A DNA stretch of 64,000 bases from an uncultured Kiritimatiellota bacterium (GCA_944389585.1 CALXMW010000005.1:97935-161934); one strand, 5' to 3'; shown: positions 1 to 18,289, counted from the first letter of the stretch. The notes: a model not told the origin generated them from the letters alone. Program-made: numbers and translations.

Positions 1-2
1 AC

Positions 3-1376
3 CAGAAGAACCTCGGCGTCATCATCAAGACGCTCCAAGGCACCCACGTCGCCTTCCCCGTCAAGAAGTTCGTCAACCTCTTCCTCGAGAACCCGCAGGC
101 GTGCCTGGTTCGCTTCGAGGCCAAGCCCGAGACCGACGTGCGCTTCTGGACGTGCAAGGCCTGCGGGCTCGTGGCCCTCTCCGAGGCCGAGATCGCCCAG
201 CACCTGCTGGCCAGCCACCTCGCCGACTGGTTCGACGTGGCCGAGGAGCCCTGCGACCCGCCTTCGGGCAACTTCCCGCGCGTGGCCAAATGCACCCTCA
301 CCGGCGAATGGGTCGGCGCCCCCAACCACCACAGCTACCGCCACCGCGTGGCCGAACTCGCCGCCCGCGCCAAGCTCTCTGAGCGCGACTACCTCAAGAC
401 CCTTGAGATGCATACCGACCCCGAATCGATCGAGGCCTGGAAGCAATCCGTCACCACCCAGACGGTCTATCGCCTGAAGGTGAAGCCCGCCGAGCCTACC
501 CCCGAGCAGAGGCCCGCCGAGCCCGCCCCAGCCGAAGGGGAGCCCGCTCCCGCCGAGGCCGAAGCCCCCGAGGCGGCCCCCGAGACCCCTGTCGAGACGG
601 CCCCCGCGTACAACCGCGACCAGGCCGAGGCCATCTTCCGCCGCGACATCCTGCCCAAGCTCATCAGCTCGGCCAAGCACGTCTGCCTGCCCGTTTCGCT
701 CGCGCAGACCTCGCCCTCCCTCCCGTTGCGCCTCCTGCTGAAATACACCCTCCGCGACGAGCAGCGCTATCCGCGCTCCCTCTTCTTCGCCCTGCGCGGC
801 GCCTTCCGCCACCGCAAGTTCTCCCTCTTCCGCGGGAACGACGCGCGCGGCCCGGAGTTCGTCGCCAACATCACCCTCGCGCCTTTCACCGCCGAGCACG
901 CCGTCCGCGAGATCAAGGCCGCGCTCGACTACGTGGCCGCCCATCCGCTCTGCACCCGCGTCGAGCTCCTCTCCGCGCTCAAGGCCGAGCTTGCGGACAT
1001 GGATATCGCCGTCATCGCGCGCCAGATCGCCTTCCTCTTCCAGAAGGGCCACATCGTGGAATACTACAACGGCGTCCTGGCCCTGCCCGAGGAATGCCCC
1101 AAGTTCCGCAAACTCCCCGAAGAGATGAAGCGCGAGCCCAAGGACGGCGAAGCCCAGCCCGAGGCCACTGTCACGGAAGCCGCCGCCGAGACCCCCGCGC
1201 CCGAGGCCACTGTCACGGAAGCCGAGACCCCTGCCGCCCAGCCCGAGGCCGTTGAGCCGGAGCCCACGGCCGAGGCGTCTGCGCCCGCCGAGTTGCCCGA
1301 GGCCGCCGCCGAGGCCCCCGCGCCCGAGGAAACCGACCCCGCCCAACCCGAGGAGCCCGCCCATGAAGCTGAGTAA
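3..1376 (+). CDS. C2H2-finger-like protein with Pro/Ala/Glu-rich linkers (5' partial)
   Basis: The frame is open from the first bases, so the true start lies left of the window; 457 codons are visible. A C-x2-C...H-x5-H pattern (CKACG ... HLLASH, about codons 49-71) resembles a single C2H2 zinc finger, unusual in bacteria. It is followed by an acidic Pro/Ala/Glu-rich linker, a folded middle region (about codons 200-375) whose second half (VREIKAALDYVA...) looks like a winged helix, and a second Pro/Ala/Glu-rich tail containing two copies of PEATVTEA. No family is recognised; a nucleic-acid-binding role is only an inference from the finger and winged-helix look. Its last 14 bases overlap the lpxD start, so the two are probably translationally coupled. 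Confidence 0.75.
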   Translation, partial: QKNLGVIIKTLQGTHVAFPVKKFVNLFLENPQACLVRFEAKPETDVRFWTCKACGLVALSEAEIAQHLLASHLADWFDVAEEPCDPPSGNFPRVAKCTLTGEWVGAPNHHSYRHRVAELAARAKLSERDYLKTLEMHTDPESIEAWKQSVTTQTVYRLKVKPAEPTPEQRPAEPAPAEGEPAPAEAEAPEAAPETPVETAPAYNRDQAEAIFRRDILPKLISSAKHVCLPVSLAQTSPSLPLRLLLKYTLRDEQRYPRSLFFALRGAFRHRKFSLFRGNDARGPEFVANITLAPFTAEHAVREIKAALDYVAAHPLCTRVELLSALKAELADMDIAVIARQIAFLFQKGHIVEYYNGVLALPEECPKFRKLPEEMKREPKDGEAQPEATVTEAAAETPAPEATVTEAETPAAQPEAVEPEPTAEASAPAELPEAAAEAPAPEETDPAQPEEPAHEAE

Positions 1377-2397
1377 GGTCGCAAAGGCCGTCAACGGCAC
1401 GTTCACCGGCGACGGCGAAGCCGAGATCCATGCGATGGCGAGCCTCTTGGAGGCCCGCGAGGGGGACATCTCCTTCCTCGCGAACCCCAAGTACGCCGCG
1501 CAGATGAAGGAAACCAAGGCCACCGCCGTCCTCGTCGCGCACGATTACGCGGGCGACTGCCCCGCCACGCTCATCCGCGTGGACGAGCCGAACAAGGCCT
1601 TCGCCTCGCTCGCGCCCATCTTCGGCCCCAAGCCCGTCGTCCGCGAGCCCGGCATCCACGCCACCGCCGTCATCGGCGAGGGCGTCACCCTGGGCAAGGG
1701 CGTCTACATCGGCCCCTACACCGTCATCGAGGACGGCGCGACGATCGGCGACGACACGATTGTCGACGGCCTCGTCTTCATCGCCCAGCACGTCACCATC
1801 GGCAAAGGGTGCCACCTCTACCCGCAGGTGAACATCCGCGAATCGTGCGTCCTCGGCGACCGCGTCATCCTCCACGCCGGCGTGAAGATCGGCACCGACG
1901 GCTACGGCTACACCGTCGAGATCGGTGCGCAGGGCCCCGTCATCACCAAGGTGCCGCAGGTTGGCATCGTCGAAATCGGCAACGACGTCGAGATCGGCTC
2001 CAACACCTGCATCGACCGCGCCCGCTTCGGCCGCACCCGCGTGGGCGACTGCGTGAAGATCGACAACCTCGTCCAGGTCGGCCACAACGTGCAGATTGCC
2101 CCCTTCGTCGGCATCATCGCCCAGGCCGGCATCGCCGGCAGCGCCAAGATCGAATCCGGCGCGCTCATCTGGTCGCAGGCCGGCGTCTCCGGGCACCTTA
2201 CCGTCCACGAACGCGCGCAGGTCGCCCCCCAAGCCGGCGTCAAGGAAGACGTCCCCGAGGGCGAATACGTCGCCGGCACCCCCGCCATCCCCAAGCGCAA
2301 GTTCGCCGAGGGCCTCCTCCTCCCGCGCCTCGTCGACAAGCTTAAGAAAAAGGTGGCCGACCTCGAGGCCAAGGTCAAGGCCCTGGAGGCGAAATAA
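1363..2397 (+). CDS. lpxD: UDP-3-O-acylglucosamine N-acyltransferase
   Basis: LpxD adds the 3-hydroxyacyl chain from acyl-ACP to the 2-amine of UDP-3-O-acyl-glucosamine in cytoplasmic lipid A synthesis. The 344-residue product matches the usual length. It has the N-terminal uridine-binding region (FLANPKYAAQM), a long left-handed beta-helix of hexapeptide repeats, the catalytic-His segment VQVGHNV, and a C-terminal coiled helix (LVDKLKKKVADLEAKVKALE) that closes the trimer. The start MKLSKVAKAVNG was chosen because family similarity begins there; upstream codons in the same frame are only the Pro-rich shadow of the previous gene. Its presence shows an LPS-bearing outer membrane. Confidence 0.96.
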   Translation: MKLSKVAKAVNGTFTGDGEAEIHAMASLLEAREGDISFLANPKYAAQMKETKATAVLVAHDYAGDCPATLIRVDEPNKAFASLAPIFGPKPVVREPGIHATAVIGEGVTLGKGVYIGPYTVIEDGATIGDDTIVDGLVFIAQHVTIGKGCHLYPQVNIRESCVLGDRVILHAGVKIGTDGYGYTVEIGAQGPVITKVPQVGIVEIGNDVEIGSNTCIDRARFGRTRVGDCVKIDNLVQVGHNVQIAPFVGIIAQAGIAGSAKIESGALIWSQAGVSGHLTVHERAQVAPQAGVKEDVPEGEYVAGTPAIPKRKFAEGLLLPRLVDKLKKKVADLEAKVKALEAK

Positions 2398-2398
2398 G

Positions 2399-2521
2399 GT
2401 GCTCAGCCACCTGTATACCCACCTCATCGCAATCCACGACCCGGAACGGCTCCGCGCCCTCCGGGTGCTTGTCACGCTCCTCCTGGCCGCCGCCTGGGCG
2501 GGCGTGCTCGCGCACCGCTAA
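2399..2521 (+). CDS. Possible 40-residue single-pass membrane peptide
   Basis: A GTG codon just after the lpxD stop opens a 40-codon frame ending 12 bases before aroC. A GGAGG sits about 10 bases upstream, inside the lpxD end. The peptide has a polar start and one hydrophobic helix (VLVTLLLAAAWAGVLA). It sits exactly in the lpxD-aroC gap and its stop leads directly into the aroC ribosome site, so it may be a real small membrane protein or a coupling leader. No family is recognised and the codon usage of so short a frame proves little. Confidence 0.4.
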   Translation: MLSHLYTHLIAIHDPERLRALRVLVTLLLAAAWAGVLAHR

Positions 2522-2533
2522 GGAGGCCGCGCA

Positions 2534-3694
2534 ATGGCGTTCCGCTATCTCTCCGCAGGCGAATCCCACGGGCCCGCCCTCACCGTCGTCGTCGAAGGCG
2601 TTCCCGCCGGGCTCCCCCTCGACGAAGACCTCCTTGCCGCCGACCTCGCCCGCCGCCAGCTCAAGGCCGGCGCCGGCGGCCGCATGGACATCGAGACCGA
2701 CCGCGCCGCCATCCTTGCCGGCGTGATGGCCGGCCGCACCACCGGCGCGCCCATCGCCCTCTCCATCCCCAACCGCGACCACGCCGCCTGGAAGGGACGG
2801 GCCGTCCCCGCCTACACCGTCGCGCGCCCCGGCCACGCCGACCTCGCCGCCTGCGTCAAATACGGGTTCGACGACATCCGCCCCGCCCTTGAGCGCTCCA
2901 GCGCCCGCGAGACGGCCTGCCGCGTCGCGGTCGGCGCCATCGCCCGCGCTTTCCTCGGGCGCTTCGGCATCTCCGCCGCCTCCTACGTCGCCGCCCTCGG
3001 CGCCGTCCCTGAGGCCGCCGTCCCCCTACGCGAGGCCCTTGCCTTTGCCGGGCGCTCCCCCAACCGCGCGCCTTCCCAGGCACAGGAAGACGCCTACGCC
3101 AACGCCATCCACCTGGCGCGCGCCAAAGGTGAGACCCTCGGCGGACTCATCGTCTGCGTCGTCGACGGGCTGCCCGTCGGTCTCGGCTCCTACGTCACCC
3201 CCGGGCGCCGCCTCGACGCCCGCCTCGGCGCGGCGGTTCTCTCCGTCAATGCCATCAAGGGCGTGGCCTTCGCCGACGCCTTTGCCAACGCCGCCCTTGA
3301 GGGCAGCGCCTGCCACGACCCCATCGTCCTGGGCGGGGACGGCCGCATCGGGCGGCCCAGCGACCGCGCCGGCGGGCTGGAGGGCGGCATCACCACTGGC
3401 CAGCCCCTCGTCGTGCGCGCCGCGATGAAGCCCATCCCCACCACCTTGGCCCCCCAACGGAGCGTCGACCTCGCCACGCACGAGGCCGCCCAGACCGCCT
3501 ACGAGCGCTCCGACACCTGCCCCGTCCCCCGCGCCTGCGTCGTCCTCGAGAGCGTCCTGCTCATCGAGCTTGCCGCCGCCCTCACCGAGAAGCTCGGCGG
3601 CGACACCCTCGACGAGATGCTTGCGCGCTACGCCCTCCTCCCCACCGCGGATGACGTCCGCCTCAGCCCCGCGCCCAAGGTCTTCTGGCCCTAA
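2534..3694 (+). CDS. aroC: Chorismate synthase
   Basis: AroC converts 5-enolpyruvylshikimate-3-phosphate to chorismate using reduced FMN, the last common step to aromatic amino acids. The 386-residue protein begins MAFRYLSAGESHGPAL, contains the RSSARETACRVAVGA signature near residues 121-135 and a C-terminal RSDTCPVPRACVV segment, all typical. AAGGAGG eleven bases before the ATG is a near-perfect ribosome site, in contrast to the SD-less starts elsewhere in the window. It lies in the run lpxD - small ORF - aroC - TatD-type hydrolase. Confidence 0.97.
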   Translation: MAFRYLSAGESHGPALTVVVEGVPAGLPLDEDLLAADLARRQLKAGAGGRMDIETDRAAILAGVMAGRTTGAPIALSIPNRDHAAWKGRAVPAYTVARPGHADLAACVKYGFDDIRPALERSSARETACRVAVGAIARAFLGRFGISAASYVAALGAVPEAAVPLREALAFAGRSPNRAPSQAQEDAYANAIHLARAKGETLGGLIVCVVDGLPVGLGSYVTPGRRLDARLGAAVLSVNAIKGVAFADAFANAALEGSACHDPIVLGGDGRIGRPSDRAGGLEGGITTGQPLVVRAAMKPIPTTLAPQRSVDLATHEAAQTAYERSDTCPVPRACVVLESVLLIELAAALTEKLGGDTLDEMLARYALLPTADDVRLSPAPKVFWP

Positions 3695-3715
3695 GAGGGG
3701 CTTTCTTCCGCGCTC

Positions 3716-4504
3716 ATGTTCGACGCCCACCTCCACCTCCGCGACGCGCGCATTCTGCCTTACCACGCCCGCTTTGTCAAGGAGGCCCTCGAGGCCGGCG
3801 TCACTGCGTGCATCGACTGCGCCTCGCGCCCGGAGGAGTGGAACGTCGAGGTGCGGTGCGCCCTCCGCGTCGTCACCGGTTTTGGCCTCCACCCCTGGCA
3901 CGTCGCCACAGCCTGCCCGGATTGGCAGGAGTTCCTGGCCTGCGCCCTTCGCGCGGATCCCGGCGCCGTCGTCGGCGAGGTCGGGCTCGACGGCATCCGC
4001 CGCACCTTCGACGGCGGCGCCGCCCAACGCGCCGCGCTTGAGGCCCAGCTTGCCCTGGCCGCGCGCCTGGGCCGCCCCGTCGTCCTTCATGGGGCCCGGG
4101 CCTGGGGAGCCCTGCTCCATGCCCTCGAGCCGTGGGCCGCGCGGCTCCCGGCCTTGCTGCTTCATGGCGTTTCCTTTTCGCCGGATTTGCTTTCCCACCC
4201 GATCCTTCGCCGGGCCAACGTCTGGTTCGGCGTCGGCGGCGCATTGCTTTCGCCTGGGGCGCAGACCCTCCCGCGCCTTGCCGCCGCCATCCCGTTGGGG
4301 CGGCTTGTGGTCGAGACCGATTCGCCCGACCTGTTCCCCATCGGCGGCGAGCCGTTGGTGCTGGGGCAATATCACGCGCTCCTGAACAGCCCCGCCAACC
4401 TGCCGCTTGTCCTCCGCGCGTTGGCCCGTCTGCGCCAAATGTCCTTCGAGGAGCTCGCCGGGCAGACAGCCGCCAACGCCGAGGCCTTCCTCGCCGCCCG
4501 TTGA
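3716..4504 (+). CDS. TatD-family metal-dependent hydrolase
   Basis: A 262-residue TIM-barrel hydrolase of the TatD DNase family. Visible metal-site motifs are DAHLHL at residues 3-8, GEVGLDG, LHGARA, LLHGVS and ETDSPDL near the C-terminus. Characterised members are Mg-dependent 3'-5' DNases or act in D-aminoacyl-tRNA and oxidative-damage clean-up; the substrate here cannot be read from sequence. It follows aroC by 21 bases and is probably co-transcribed. The gene ends 30 bases from the convergent VTT protein; the short GC stem between them is too weak to call a terminator. Confidence 0.88.
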   Translation: MFDAHLHLRDARILPYHARFVKEALEAGVTACIDCASRPEEWNVEVRCALRVVTGFGLHPWHVATACPDWQEFLACALRADPGAVVGEVGLDGIRRTFDGGAAQRAALEAQLALAARLGRPVVLHGARAWGALLHALEPWAARLPALLLHGVSFSPDLLSHPILRRANVWFGVGGALLSPGAQTLPRLAAAIPLGRLVVETDSPDLFPIGGEPLVLGQYHALLNSPANLPLVLRALARLRQMSFEELAGQTAANAEAFLAAR

Positions 4505-4534
4505 GGCTCCCCGCCGTTTCCTGGTCGGGGCGGT

Positions 4535-5191
4535 TCAGTGCGCGGAGCGGGGGCGGAGAAGGCGTGCGGCCAACAGAAGGAGTGCGGAGAGGCCTAAGGA
4601 TCCGAGGAAGGCCGGGAGCATGGCGTCGGCGGAGTGGCCGAGGGCGCCGACCCAGGCGTAGATGAGCGAGACGGCGGCGTTGCCGAGGAGGAGGGGCCAG
4701 GCGGCGCGGCGGAGGGGAAAACGCCCGATGCCGGCGAAGAGGGTGGAGGCCTCGGCAAGGACGGGGACGGTGCGCAGGGCGATGAGGATGGGGGTGCCGT
4801 AGCGCAGGAGAAAGGCGGCGAGGAGGGCGTTCTCCTGTTCGCCGATGGCGCGGCGGGCCCAGCCGGAGCAGAGGCGGCCGAGGGCGTAGCCCAGCGCGGC
4901 GCTGAGGGTCATGGCGCCGAAGGAGAGCCAAAAGCCGCCCCAGAGGCCGAAGGCGACGCCGCAGAGGGTGCTGGCGAGGCTGCTGGGCACGGGGAGGAGA
5001 ACGTCGAGGGCGAGGAGGCCGAAGAGGATCCAGCCCAGGAGTGCGCGTTGGGTGCCGGCCTCGGGGGCGGAGATGGCGTTGAACCAGGCTTCGATGGGTT
5101 CGCCGAAGAGGGCGAAGGGGATGAGGATGAGGGCGCCGACGGCGAGAAGGAGCCAGAGGGTTTTGGGGATGCGGCGAAGCAGGGGAAGCAT
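4535..5191 (-). CDS. VTT-domain (TVP38/DedA-like) membrane protein
   Basis: 218 residues with about five hydrophobic segments. The central stretch (LLPVPSSLASTLCGVAFG then GFWLSFGAMTLSAALGYALG) is the VTT/SNARE-associated domain of the TVP38/TMEM64-DedA superfamily, whose bacterial members are linked to lipid carrier or phospholipid flipping and envelope homeostasis. The starting ATG is 18 bases after the end of the preceding minus-strand secreted protein, so it is probably the third gene of an operon with that protein and the antiporter. Confidence 0.82.
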   Translation of the reverse strand: MLPLLRRIPKTLWLLLAVGALILIPFALFGEPIEAWFNAISAPEAGTQRALLGWILFGLLALDVLLPVPSSLASTLCGVAFGLWGGFWLSFGAMTLSAALGYALGRLCSGWARRAIGEQENALLAAFLLRYGTPILIALRTVPVLAEASTLFAGIGRFPLRRAAWPLLLGNAAVSLIYAWVGALGHSADAMLPAFLGSLGLSALLLLAARLLRPRSAH

Positions 5192-5209
5192 GGGCGGGGT
5201 GGGGGAGGC

Positions 5210-6174
5210 TTAGTCGAGGGTCTGGAGGGCGGCGTCGATCTCGGCTTGCTCGGCGTCGGTGAGGTCGTCGACGGGGGTGAGGGGGACGACGCCTTTTTTC
5301 ATGAGCTCGATGTTGGTGCGGCGGCGGAGGTAGGCGGCGGCTTCGTCGGAGAGGCCGCCGGCGGAGAGCTCTTGGTCGAGAGCGGCTTGGGCGGCCTGCT
5401 TTTCGGCCTGTTGGCGCTCGACCTCGCGTTGGCGGGATTCGACGAGGCGTTTGAGGTAGTCTTGCGGGCTTTCGCCGCTGGCGACGGCCTCTTTGAGTTC
5501 GTCGACGCCGGCCTGGATGAGGGCCTCGGCGTCGGTCTCGGGGGCGGCGCGCTCTTTGCCGGGCTCGAACTCGCGAGTGAAGGAGGCGGCGTCGCCGACG
5601 GGGATGGGGAGGGGGGGGGCCTCGACGTCTGGGGGGAGGCTGAGCTGCATGGCGATGAGCTGCTCGGCGAGGGAGTTGGCGGCCTTGCGTTTGCGTTCGG
5701 CCAGGGCGGCCTCTTCCTCGGCGGCCTGGGCTTCGCGTTGGGCGAGGAGGCCCGGGGTGATGGTCTCGAGGAGGCCGAGGCCGAGGCCGAGGGTGAAGGT
5801 GATGCCGTCGCGGCGGAAGGTGGCGTATTCGCCGTCGAGGTCGGAGAGGAGGAGTTCGAGGCCGTTGGCCTGGTCGCCGTCGAAGAGGGTGATGTAGGCG
5901 GGGGGGGAGACGCCGTTGTCGATGAGGCCGACGGCGGTGCGCCCGTCCGGGGTGACGGTCATGGCGCAGAGTTGGATTTTGTTGGATTCCTCGCGGATTT
6001 CCTCGGGGGTGGCGGCGGGCATCTCTTGGGCCCCGGCGCCGAGGGGGGCGGCGGACATGGGGCCGAAGGGCTCGGCGTCGATGATGGGCTGGTAGCGGGC
6101 GCGGGGGTGGGCGGCCCGGGCGGCGGGGGCGAGGGCTGCGGCGAGGAGGAGCGCGGCGAGGGGGAGCGTGGGGC

Positions 6175-6178
<4 letters not shown>
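5210..6178 (-). CDS. Secreted protein of unknown function with coiled C-terminus
   Basis: 322 residues beginning with a clear signal peptide (MSPTLPLAALLLAAALAPA then ARAA), so it is exported. The middle has a compact region (TVTPDGRTAVGLIDNGVSPP, then ITLFDGD) followed by two charged, coiled-coil-like helical stretches rich in Glu, Ala, Arg and Gln. No family is recognised. Its ATG overlaps the TGA of the antiporter-EIIA gene (ATGA, 4 bp), so the two are translationally coupled; a periplasmic role next to the antiporter is plausible but unproven. Confidence 0.75.
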
Positions 6179-14979
<8,801 letters not shown>

Positions 14980-17900
14980 TCAGAGTTCGGGGAGGTGGCA
15001 GCAGGCGATGGCGTGGTCGTAGAGGACAGCGGTTTTGATGGGGATGCGTTTGCCGCGGAGGGCGGGGAAGTTTTCGGCCCAGGCGCCGAGGAGTTCGATG
15101 GCGAGCTCGCCGGTGGCGGGGTTTGAGGCGCGGATGCGCAGGTCGGTGGGGGCGAATCGGATGCCGGTGCCGAGGGCTTTGGAGATGGCTTCTTTGGCGC
15201 ACCAGAAGCGGAGGACGGCGATGGGGCCGTCGCCGCTGCGGGTGGCGAGTTCTTGTTCTTCGAGGGTGAAGACGCCGCGGAGGAAGTCTTCGGTGAGGTC
15301 GCGGGAGGTGGATTCGACGTCGAAGCCGAGGTGGCCTTGGGTGGTGGCGCCGCCGATGACGAGGCCGGCGGTGTGGGCGATGGAGAGGTCGATGGGGGCG
15401 GAGATTTGTTGTTGCCAGTCGCCGAGGGGGTGGGGTTTGCCGAGTTCGTCTTTCCAGATGGCGATGTCGGCGGAGGGTTCGTAGAGGCGGAAGGCGTCGA
15501 GGAGGAGGCGGCGGACGGCTTCTTTGGCGGCGGTTCGGCCGAGGAGCCATTCGAGGCGGCGGGGTGGGACGCCGCCCATTTGGGCGAAGTCCTCGCGTTC
15601 GTTTTGGGTGAGGACGGCGGCGGCGAGGGCGTTGAGCCAGAGGCCGTTGTTGGCGATGAAGAAGTCTGGGTTGGCGTTGACGTAGAGGGCGCCGAGGATG
15701 GCTTTGTCGGGGCCGTCTTTGGCGGTTTTGGGGAGGATGGCGTCGGGGAGGGGCTGGGTGATGAAGTAGCGCGAGGGGTTCATCACGAAGTCGTGGAGGG
15801 CTTGGCCGGCGCGGCCGCCGACCTCTTCCCAGCCTTCGACGCGGAGGACGGGGTGGCCGGTGGCGTCGGTGGCGAGGATGTCGACCTGGAAGGTGCGGGG
15901 GGTGACGTTGGTGAGGCGCAGGGAGCAGCGCAGGCGGGTGCCTTCGGGGAGCCAGGCGGCGTAGTAGCGGATGGCCTTGCAGCGGAAGGGGAGGGAGATG
16001 GCGCCGTGGAAGCGCTCGTGGGAGCGCCAGAGGGGGAAGCCGGAGACGACGGCATCGAGGAGGAGGGGCAGGGCGCAGAAGAGGGGGTTGCGGGTGCGGC
16101 GTACGAGGGCGGCGCGGGAGGGGATGCGGATTTCGTAGTCGAGGCCGTTGAGGCCCCAGCCGACGACGTTGCGGATGTTGCGCAGGAGGGGGCCTTGGAA
16201 GAGGCGGGCGGGGTAGATGTCGTCGGCCTTCCAGCCGACGTCGACGGGGCTGGCGAGGGGCTGGGCGGCGAGGTCGTCGGGGGGTTCGGGGATGGTGGGG
16301 CTGAGGATGAATTGGGCTTCCATGGCGACGCGGGGGGCGTCGTTCTGGTCTTCGCAGAGGCGGACGGCGACGGTGCGGTTGCCGGTGGGGGTGGGGTCGC
16401 TGAGGACGGTGGCGTTGAGGCGGAGCCCCAGGCGGCCGAGGGCGAAGGCGAGCCAGTGGGGGGCGCGGAGGTTCTCGATGCGGCGGAGGGCCAGGTCGGG
16501 GAAGAGGCGGTGGGCGGCCTCGGCCATGAGCTCGAGGCCGGAGGGGACGGAGAGGAGGGTGAGGCCGCGCGTCTGGGGGTCGCGCAGGGAGATGTTGGAG
16601 GAGCCGATGGCGTAGTCGTTGAGGTAGGGGAAGTCCGCCAAGCGCAGGACGCAGCGGAGCTCGAGGGTGGTCGCGGTGCGGCCGAGCTCTTGGGCGCCGC
16701 GCAGGAGGGGGCATTCGAGGCCGCCGGCGGGGACGTCCGCGGGGAGGGCGTGCAGGTGGGTGGCGCCGGCTTCCTCGGGGGCCGTGGCGGCGACCATGGA
16801 GAGGATGCGCTGGGCATCGATGAGCTCGGGGCGGATGGCCGGGAGGCTGCGCGAGAGGTGGACGGTGAGGGCGGCGGCGCCTTCCTCGTGGAGGGGGGCG
16901 GAGAGGTCGAGGCGCCGCGCATGGGCGAAGAAGCGGAGCCCGGAGTAGTCGATTGGCACGCCGTTGGCGGCGAGGAGCCCCAGCGCCTGGCCCACCTGGA
17001 CGCCGCCGGAGCGGTGCAGGATGTGCATGGGGATGACGGCCACGGCCTCGCGCCCGGCGAGGTTCTTGGCGATGAGGGGGGAGAGGAGTCCGCGCGCGCC
17101 GACCTCGACGAAGAGGCGGCAGCCGTCGTCGTACATCCGGCGGATCATGGCGCGGAAGTCGAGGGGCTCCATCATCTGGGCCATGAGGCCGTCGACGACG
17201 GCGGAGGTGGAGCGCCCCATGGGGGAGGCGTCGACGCAGGAGTAGAAGGGGATCTGCGGCTCGCAGTTGACGTATTTGACGAAGAAGTCGCGGAGGCGGC
17301 GGCGCATGTGCGCGTCGCCGTGGCCGGAGTTGAAGGGGGCGGGGAGGGGTTCGGCCACGGAGACGCCGCCGCCGTTGTGGATGGCAATCTCGGTCTCGGC
17401 TTGCTTTTCGGGGGAGACGGCCATCACGCAGTCGTCGTCCGTAAGGATTTGGGTGAGGACGACGCGCCCGGGGTCGCGCAAGGCCAGCTCGCGGAGGCGC
17501 GCGACGTCGATGCCCGAGACGGTGAGCTGCACCCAGGGGGTGCGGTCGCGGCCCTCCGTGCCGAGGCGCAGCAGCATCCGGCCCGCGTCGCGGAGGATTT
17601 GGACGAGGCGGAACTTGGGGTCGTGGTGCGTGGCGTGGAAGGCCGAGAAGGCCCCCAGCCCCACGCCGCCCACGGCGTCCGGCCGCACGCCGACGGATTT
17701 GAGGAAGTCGGCGAAGACCTTGCTGGCAAGGTAGGTGGAGGCGGAGGCCAAGAGCGGCAGGAAGGCCTGCGAGGCGCTGAGCGGCAGGGTGTGCTCGGGC
17801 GAGGTGGAGAAAAGCCACTCGGAGGGCGAGGCGACGTCGCAGAAGCCCGCGAAGGCCTCCTCCATGTCGTCGAAGCGCTCGCGCACGCCGTCGAAGGTGA

Positions 17901-18276
17901 GCGCAAGGTCGCGCATCATCTCCAGGTGGAAGCTCCCCGTGCCGGGAAAGACGTAGGCGAGCTTGCCGCCGTGGAGCGCCAGCGGGCGGGTGGTGAAGAA
18001 GACGCCGGATTTCTCGCGTGTCCGCGTGCGGCCGCTGCGCAGGGCCTCGAGGGCGAAGCGGAGCTTGCGCGCCATCTCCCCCAGGCTCGCCACCCACAGC
18101 CCGGCCACGCACTGCTTGCCGCGCGCGTCGCAGGTGGCGGTGTAGACCACGTCGATCATGCGGATGCCGTGGCTCTTGGTGACGAAGTCGAGCACCCGCG
18201 CGATGGTCTCGGCCAACGCCTGCGGCGTCTCGGCGCCGATCAGGCAAAGCACGCCCTCGGAACGTTCCAGCGCCAT
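14980..18276 (-). CDS. PKS/PUFA-synthase-like protein: linker-AT-DH-PPTase with altered active sites
   Basis: 1098 residues. Residues 1-105 resemble the KS-AT linker. An acyltransferase fold follows (VFPGTGS at 109, FVEVGARGLL at 389). The nucleophile motif GHSLG reads GVGLG (204-208) and the FHS His motif reads FNS (315-317). A double-hotdog dehydratase follows (about 540-830): the catalytic LxDH reads LNDY (552-555), while LFQGPL (692) and LLLDA (738) are kept. There is no ACP motif. The C-terminus is a Sfp/AcpS-type phosphopantetheinyl transferase (GRTAAKEA 913, GFDVE 984, WCAKEAISKALGTG 1025) that looks complete. It starts 13 bases after the KS gene, so the two form a split type I synthase. 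Function is unknown: a scaffold, or an enzyme with non-standard chemistry, serving ACPs encoded elsewhere. Confidence 0.8.
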   Translation of the reverse strand: MALERSEGVLCLIGAETPQALAETIARVLDFVTKSHGIRMIDVVYTATCDARGKQCVAGLWVASLGEMARKLRFALEALRSGRTRTREKSGVFFTTRPLALHGGKLAYVFPGTGSFHLEMMRDLALTFDGVRERFDDMEEAFAGFCDVASPSEWLFSTSPEHTLPLSASQAFLPLLASASTYLASKVFADFLKSVGVRPDAVGGVGLGAFSAFHATHHDPKFRLVQILRDAGRMLLRLGTEGRDRTPWVQLTVSGIDVARLRELALRDPGRVVLTQILTDDDCVMAVSPEKQAETEIAIHNGGGVSVAEPLPAPFNSGHGDAHMRRRLRDFFVKYVNCEPQIPFYSCVDASPMGRSTSAVVDGLMAQMMEPLDFRAMIRRMYDDGCRLFVEVGARGLLSPLIAKNLAGREAVAVIPMHILHRSGGVQVGQALGLLAANGVPIDYSGLRFFAHARRLDLSAPLHEEGAAALTVHLSRSLPAIRPELIDAQRILSMVAATAPEEAGATHLHALPADVPAGGLECPLLRGAQELGRTATTLELRCVLRLADFPYLNDYAIGSSNISLRDPQTRGLTLLSVPSGLELMAEAAHRLFPDLALRRIENLRAPHWLAFALGRLGLRLNATVLSDPTPTGNRTVAVRLCEDQNDAPRVAMEAQFILSPTIPEPPDDLAAQPLASPVDVGWKADDIYPARLFQGPLLRNIRNVVGWGLNGLDYEIRIPSRAALVRRTRNPLFCALPLLLDAVVSGFPLWRSHERFHGAISLPFRCKAIRYYAAWLPEGTRLRCSLRLTNVTPRTFQVDILATDATGHPVLRVEGWEEVGGRAGQALHDFVMNPSRYFITQPLPDAILPKTAKDGPDKAILGALYVNANPDFFIANNGLWLNALAAAVLTQNEREDFAQMGGVPPRRLEWLLGRTAAKEAVRRLLLDAFRLYEPSADIAIWKDELGKPHPLGDWQQQISAPIDLSIAHTAGLVIGGATTQGHLGFDVESTSRDLTEDFLRGVFTLEEQELATRSGDGPIAVLRFWCAKEAISKALGTGIRFAPTDLRIRASNPATGELAIELLGAWAENFPALRGKRIPIKTAVLYDHAIACCHLPEL

Positions 18277-18289
18277 CAGCGCACCCCCT

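Noticed and set aside
1155..1225. Direct DNA repeat as a mobile or recombination site
   Set aside because: The roughly 25-base repeat only encodes the repeated PEATVTEA units of a low-complexity protein tail.
4505..4534. Terminator between the convergent TatD-type and VTT genes
   Set aside because: Only a 5 bp CCCCG/CGGGG stem with no T-run on either strand.
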